DNA of 11,531 nucleotides, taken from NCBI GenBank assembly GCA_013139755.1, contig WTAG01000181.1:1-11531 (forward strand), read 5' to 3'. Each line of letters opens with the position of its first letter. The first letter of the stretch is position 1. The notes under the pieces are model-generated. The model searched no databases and was not told where the DNA came from. It worked only from the letters and a program-made list of their open reading frames with translations. A program made the translations under genes and the position numbers. Source of the stretch: Methylomarinum sp. Lineage in GTDB: Bacteria; Pseudomonadota; Gammaproteobacteria; Methylococcales; Methylomonadaceae. Shown here one piece after another: positions 9,401 to 11,531 of this stretch.

Positions 9401-11531
9401 TCTTGTTCAGTTGTTCTTCTGGCTCAATATGTCGCCAATCCAGATATTCAATAGCAAAAGTACATTGTTTAACAACAAGCTGTACAGGGCTTGTTACTTC
9501 TTTCCAGAAAAAACCGGTATGTAAAGCACTGTGATTTGCAATCGTCTGTTGCCAGGATTGTTCAAAAAATTTACGGTTAATATGTCCCTGTAACCGGCAT
9601 TTCAGTTGGTTGATATACAAACCGTGATTAGACTCTGAGAGACTATGAAACAGCATACCTTGCTGTAGTGGTGTTAATGGGTAAATATCCTCTATATTCT
9701 TGTGATTAACAGGTAGCTGATCAAGTTCTTGTTGCGTCAACGCCATCAAGGGAAAATCAGAAGGTGAATTTCCGCCAGCGTCTGGTTGTAAACAATGCTC
9801 AATTAATTTATGCAGACAAGATGAAAAAGATTGAGCTAAGGTTTCGATAGTTTGGAACAAATATCGATGTTGACTATAATTCCACTCTATGACCAAAGTC
9901 CCTCCCTGAATACTGGCAACTACTTCTATTTCATAGTTACGAGGGTTTTCTTCGGCACAACTTTTAGCAAAAAAATCAACTTTAAATTCATCAGTTGAAT
10001 CAGTTGCAACGTATCGATCTATTCTACCTAAATAATTGAATAGAACCTGAGCTTGCACTTGTTCATTCAAACAACTTTTGACTTTTTCATCAGGACTTAA
10101 GTAACGTAGCAAACCGTAGCTCAGACCTTGATCAGCAACCTGTCTTAATTGTTCTTTAACAGACTTAATCATTAAATCACAAGAATTTGCCGTTAATTGT
10201 AAATTGACTGGATAAACATTAGAGAACCATCCAACAGTTCGTGATACATCAAGATTATCTACAAATACATGACGACCATGACTTTCTAAATCAATTAAAA
10301 TGGATTCACTTTCATTAAACAAACATAAGGCTCTAGTCAATGCTGCCAATAAAATATCATTAATTTGGGTTCGGTAAGCAGTAGGAACTTCCTGTAATAG
10401 TTGCTGAGTTTCTAATTTACTAAGCACGATAGTAATAGTCTCGACTGAACCTTCATTATTATCACCTTGAGGCCTATCTACCGATAATCCTTTGGGCTTA
10501 TTCTTTTGTAAAGAAGTCCAGTATTCCGCCTGTTTTTGTAGCTGAGGTGAATGTGCAAATTCAGTCAATGCCTGCGACCAACTTTTAAATGAACAAGTCT
10601 TCGGTGCTAAGGAAGTGGTTTCACCGTTTTCTAGTTTCTGATATAGCGATTGGAAGTCTTGTAAAATCAAACGCCAGGAAACAGCATCTACCGCCAAATG
10701 GTGAATGGATAATAATAATTTCCGACCTTTTTCTTCACCGTGACCCAATATTATTGCTCGTAAAATAGGCCCTGTTTTCAGGTTTACACGATTCAGTACT
10801 GCTGTAGATAGATGCTCTTGTTTTTGTGGAAAAGATAATCCAAGCTGGCTTTCATACTCGATTTCCACATCGCTTTCATTAGAAATATACTGCAAATTCT
10901 CACCATACTCCTCTCTATGTCGCACTCTTAACATATCGTGATGGAGTAATAATAAATTAAGTGCTTGTTTCAATAAGGTCCTGTCAAAGTTTCTTTTAAA
11001 ACCAAGTACAACAAACTGATTCCAGTGATGAGGGTTAATCTGATTCACCTCAAAAAACCAGTGTTGAATTGGTGATAACGGCACATTACCCGTTACCATT
11101 CCTTGTTCAGCTGACAAATTTTGCTGCTGACTGGCAACAGCTGCTAATGCTTTTATGGTCTGGTGTTCGAATATCTGCTTAGGCGTAAAAAAAAATCCAG
11201 CCCGTTGAGCCTGAGTGACAAACTGTATACTCAATATAGAATCACCACCCAAATCAAAGAAATTATCATTAACCCCAATTTTATCAATCGCTAATAATCC
11301 ACTCCAGATTCTTACCAGTTCACACTCTATTACATTATTTGGCTCGATGTAATTCGAATACTCTTGAGGTTCATACTCCGGTTTAGGCAGTGCCTTACGC
11401 TCCAACTTACCATTAGCATTTAAGGGCATGGCATCCAGAAAAACAAAAGCCGAAGGTACCATATAATCTGGTAAGCTTTGTTTAAGAAACGTTTTTAAAT
11501 CTCCACTATCCGGTTCATTTTCTTGTTCAGT
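6471..11531 (-). CDS. Non-ribosomal peptide synthetase, ...A-T-E-C-A-T, N-terminus beyond window
   Basis: This NRPS subunit acts directly before the downstream one. The visible 1686 residues end at TGA (6473..6471). Approximate domains, numbered from the first visible residue: A-domain end 1-48, T 55-130, E 145-585, C 605-1060, A 1070-1566, T 1580-1650, acidic tail 1651-1686. It holds the second half of a D-amino-acid module and one complete module without E. A Met codon at 11462 is not the start: the 23 codons before it are open and read as ordinary A-domain sequence (...LPDYMVPSAF). There is no thioesterase, so the chain must pass to another protein, and the gene 43 bases downstream starts with the matching type of C domain. 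The complete A domain has the unassigned code DSAGIAEVWK. Confidence 0.97.
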   Translation of the reverse strand, partial: TEQENEPDSGDLKTFLKQSLPDYMVPSAFVFLDAMPLNANGKLERKALPKPEYEPQEYSNYIEPNNVIECELVRIWSGLLAIDKIGVNDNFFDLGGDSILSIQFVTQAQRAGFFFTPKQIFEHQTIKALAAVASQQQNLSAEQGMVTGNVPLSPIQHWFFEVNQINPHHWNQFVVLGFKRNFDRTLLKQALNLLLLHHDMLRVRHREEYGENLQYISNESDVEIEYESQLGLSFPQKQEHLSTAVLNRVNLKTGPILRAIILGHGEEKGRKLLLSIHHLAVDAVSWRLILQDFQSLYQKLENGETTSLAPKTCSFKSWSQALTEFAHSPQLQKQAEYWTSLQKNKPKGLSVDRPQGDNNEGSVETITIVLSKLETQQLLQEVPTAYRTQINDILLAALTRALCLFNESESILIDLESHGRHVFVDNLDVSRTVGWFSNVYPVNLQLTANSCDLMIKSVKEQLRQVADQGLSYGLLRYLSPDEKVKSCLNEQVQAQVLFNYLGRIDRYVATDSTDEFKVDFFAKSCAEENPRNYEIEVVASIQGGTLVIEWNYSQHRYLFQTIETLAQSFSSCLHKLIEHCLQPDAGGNSPSDFPLMALTQQELDQLPVNHKNIEDIYPLTPLQQGMLFHSLSESNHGLYINQLKCRLQGHINRKFFEQSWQQTIANHSALHTGFFWKEVTSPVQLVVKQCTFAIEYLDWRHIEPEEQLNKSRQYSENDRKLIIDLSSPPLMRLTLIHMGDEQFYFIWTHHHIVLDGWSSSLLFAEVFNRYALKLKGAPSFLPAAPPYKNYLEWIGEQDRDVQEDYWKSRLQNFIVPTRLGIEKPVDEEHLANTEYAELESILVEEETIHFKSFTKQHKVTLNTLLQSAWALVLSTYSNEQDVVFGVTVSGRSAEIKVVDEIVGLFINTLPLRIQSSQNDSIIDWLQQIQAQNLQMRQYEHTALSDVQKWSDIASKQSLFDSIVVFENYPLDQQALEQQSSFAIQDVTTIERTNYPLTVAVFPGLELTVKIIYDTQQFEEEDIKKLLNHFHQALNAISNDKNKWIHQLILLNEHENTQQVQRWNATQAYYPENICIHTLFETQAAKTPDATAVMFMGEFISYTELNKQANQLAHYLILKGAGTETRVGICMERSLNLVIGIMAILKSGACYVPIDPAYPVERINFVLNDAEIALLLSQTDLIESLSVAEGTKLISIDNIDSEYSQNDFHNPDTLVTADNCAYVIYTSGSTGKPKGVVVNHGNLVNSVWARTQYYQEPVSRYLLLSSFAFDSSVAGIFWTFIQGGCLCLVDENTSKDPWEIGTVIKQNKVTHLLGLPSLYSELLEHVSEQSLATLNTVIVAGEACTREVVAKHYQNVPNVKLYNEYGPTEGTVWSSVYAVTDDKQSGAVSIGSPIANMQIYILDRNLNPLPVGIAGELVIGGIGITRGYLNQFSLTAEKFIPDPFSSHHGNRLYRTGDLARYKSDGNIEFLGRIDHQVKIRGHRIELGEIESCLLEHPDIKEAVVLAQGELVQLVAYVVSDQKADLDLVGIKKYLLQQLPSYMLPVTFVIIDHMPLNANAKVNQQALQEVVEINHCTKKPVELPIDPVGLEIASIWAEVLQINEVGIHQDFFELGGHSLLAIQVTSRIQQVFNIEMSVDTLFYKPTISELSESIIQLQIEQQGELDILELLNELELLSDEEVSDNLLE
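6474..6580 (-). other. Acidic C-terminal tail, probable docking segment
   Basis: After T2 the protein ends in a Leu- and acid-rich segment. The last 26 residues contain ten Asp or Glu and no Lys or Arg, including the run LLNELELLSDEEV. Tails of this kind at the end of NRPS subunits without E or thioesterase commonly bind the N-terminus of the next subunit. The basic linker at the start of the downstream protein is a plausible partner. Docking is inferred from composition and position. Confidence 0.6.
6590..6790 (-). other. Peptidyl carrier domain T2, upstream protein
   Basis: The attachment site is DFFELGGHSLLAIQ, with serine at residue 1616 (codon 6686..6684). The GGHSL form is that of carriers feeding an ordinary C domain, in line with the absence of E here. 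It holds the finished intermediate of this subunit for transfer to the next protein. Confidence 0.95.
6820..8330 (-). other. Adenylation domain, upstream protein, substrate unassigned (code DSAGIAEVWK)
   Basis: It activates an amino acid with ATP. Core motifs are complete: ISYTELNKQANQLAHYL, YTSGSTGKPKG, FAFDSSVAG, NEYGPTEGT, YRTGDLARY and GRIDHQVKIRG. The ten pocket positions, aligned to the GrsA Phe domain, are D1269, S1270, A1273, G1313, I1337, A1339, E1363, V1371, W1372 and K1559. I know no firm match. Ser, Ala and Gly at the second to fourth positions should leave an open pocket, suggesting a bulky side chain, which is inference only. The A10 motif is NANAKVNQQAL, where NGK-x-DR is usual; the catalytic lysine is kept. 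Confidence 0.92.
8340..9710 (-). other. Condensation domain, upstream protein (D-donor type, DCL)
   Basis: It joins the D-residue from the preceding T-E pair to the amino acid loaded by the next A domain. It begins with IEDIYPLTPLQQGMLFHSL, the start typical of C domains that follow E. The active-site motif HHIVLDG is intact (H750, H751, D755, G756; codons within about 9264..9284). Other landmarks are GLFINTLPLRI and a late VVFENYPL. The DCL label is an inference from position and start motif. Confidence 0.9.
9775..11100 (-). other. Epimerization domain, upstream protein
   Basis: It converts the last residue on T1 from L to D. Motifs in order: PIQHWFFE (residues 155-162), HHLAVDAVSW (H277, H278, D282), ESHGRH (E416), RTVGWFSNVYP, GLSYGLLRYL and FNYLGRID. 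The two histidines, the aspartate and the conserved glutamate of the fourth motif are present. Two small departures from consensus are Ala283 where Gly is common in HHxxxDG, and ESHGRH instead of EGHGRE. The domain is full length and probably active. Confidence 0.93.
11140..11370 (-). other. Peptidyl carrier domain T1, upstream protein (E-type)
   Basis: The phosphopantetheine site is DNFFDLGGDSILSIQ, with the modified serine at residue 98 (codon 11240..11238). Asp before the serine (GGDSI) is the form known for carrier domains that hand over to an E domain, and an E domain follows directly. Confidence 0.95.
11390..11531 (-). other. A-domain C-terminal end (A10 motif), upstream protein
   Basis: Residues 1-48 are the tail of an adenylation domain. 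The usual run LPDYMVPSAFVFLDAMPL leads to the A10 motif NANGKLERKAL, with the catalytic lysine at residue 42. The pocket residues lie beyond the window, so the substrate cannot be read. The attached T and E domains show that this module delivers a D-amino acid. Confidence 0.9.

Noticed and set aside
11460..11462. This ATG as the start of the upstream gene
   Set aside because: The frame stays open to the window edge and the preceding codons encode normal A-domain sequence leading into DYMVPSAF, so this is an internal methionine.

Overview
The window is a single stretch of a non-ribosomal peptide synthetase (NRPS) locus. Both genes are on the minus strand, so transcription runs from position 11531 towards position 1, and both are cut by the window edges. 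The upstream gene (6471..11531, 1686 visible residues) has lost its N-terminus. The downstream gene (1..6427, 2142 visible residues) has a clear start but runs off the left edge without a stop. Only 43 bases separate them, with a weak ribosome binding site and no terminator-like hairpin, so they look like one operon. Essentially every base outside that gap is coding.

Layout in order of translation. Upstream protein: the end of an adenylation (A) domain, a carrier protein (T), an epimerization domain (E), a condensation domain (C), a complete A domain, T, and an acidic tail. Downstream protein: a basic N-terminal linker, C, A, T, E, C, and the start of another A domain cut by the window edge. 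Neither visible part has a thioesterase or reductase, so chain release lies elsewhere, as does chain initiation.

Predicted chemistry. The line builds ... D-Xaa, then Yaa, then D-Ser, then Zaa ... . The one specificity code that can be read with confidence is in the downstream gene: ten pocket residues reading DVWHISLIDK, a known serine code, followed by an intact E domain, hence D-Ser. The complete A domain of the upstream gene reads DSAGIAEVWK, which I cannot assign. Its small pocket residues suggest a large side chain. The domain types agree with one another: the T domains before E carry GGDSI, the T domain before an ordinary hand-over carries GGHSL, the C domains after E have the YPL-x-PLQ start, and the C domain that receives from a module without E has the SFAQERLWFL start.

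Organism. The DNA is AT-rich (roughly 60% or more by eye), with typical bacterial NRPS domain sequences. An AT-rich Gram-negative bacterium, for example a marine or host-associated gammaproteobacterium, or possibly a cyanobacterium, would fit. There is no housekeeping or taxonomic marker here, so this is a weak guess. The main oddities are a run of ten G in the coding strand of the downstream E domain, an unassigned A-domain code with a degenerate A10 motif, a Gly-to-Glu change in the C-domain active-site motif of the downstream protein, and closely similar A-domain starts within the downstream gene.
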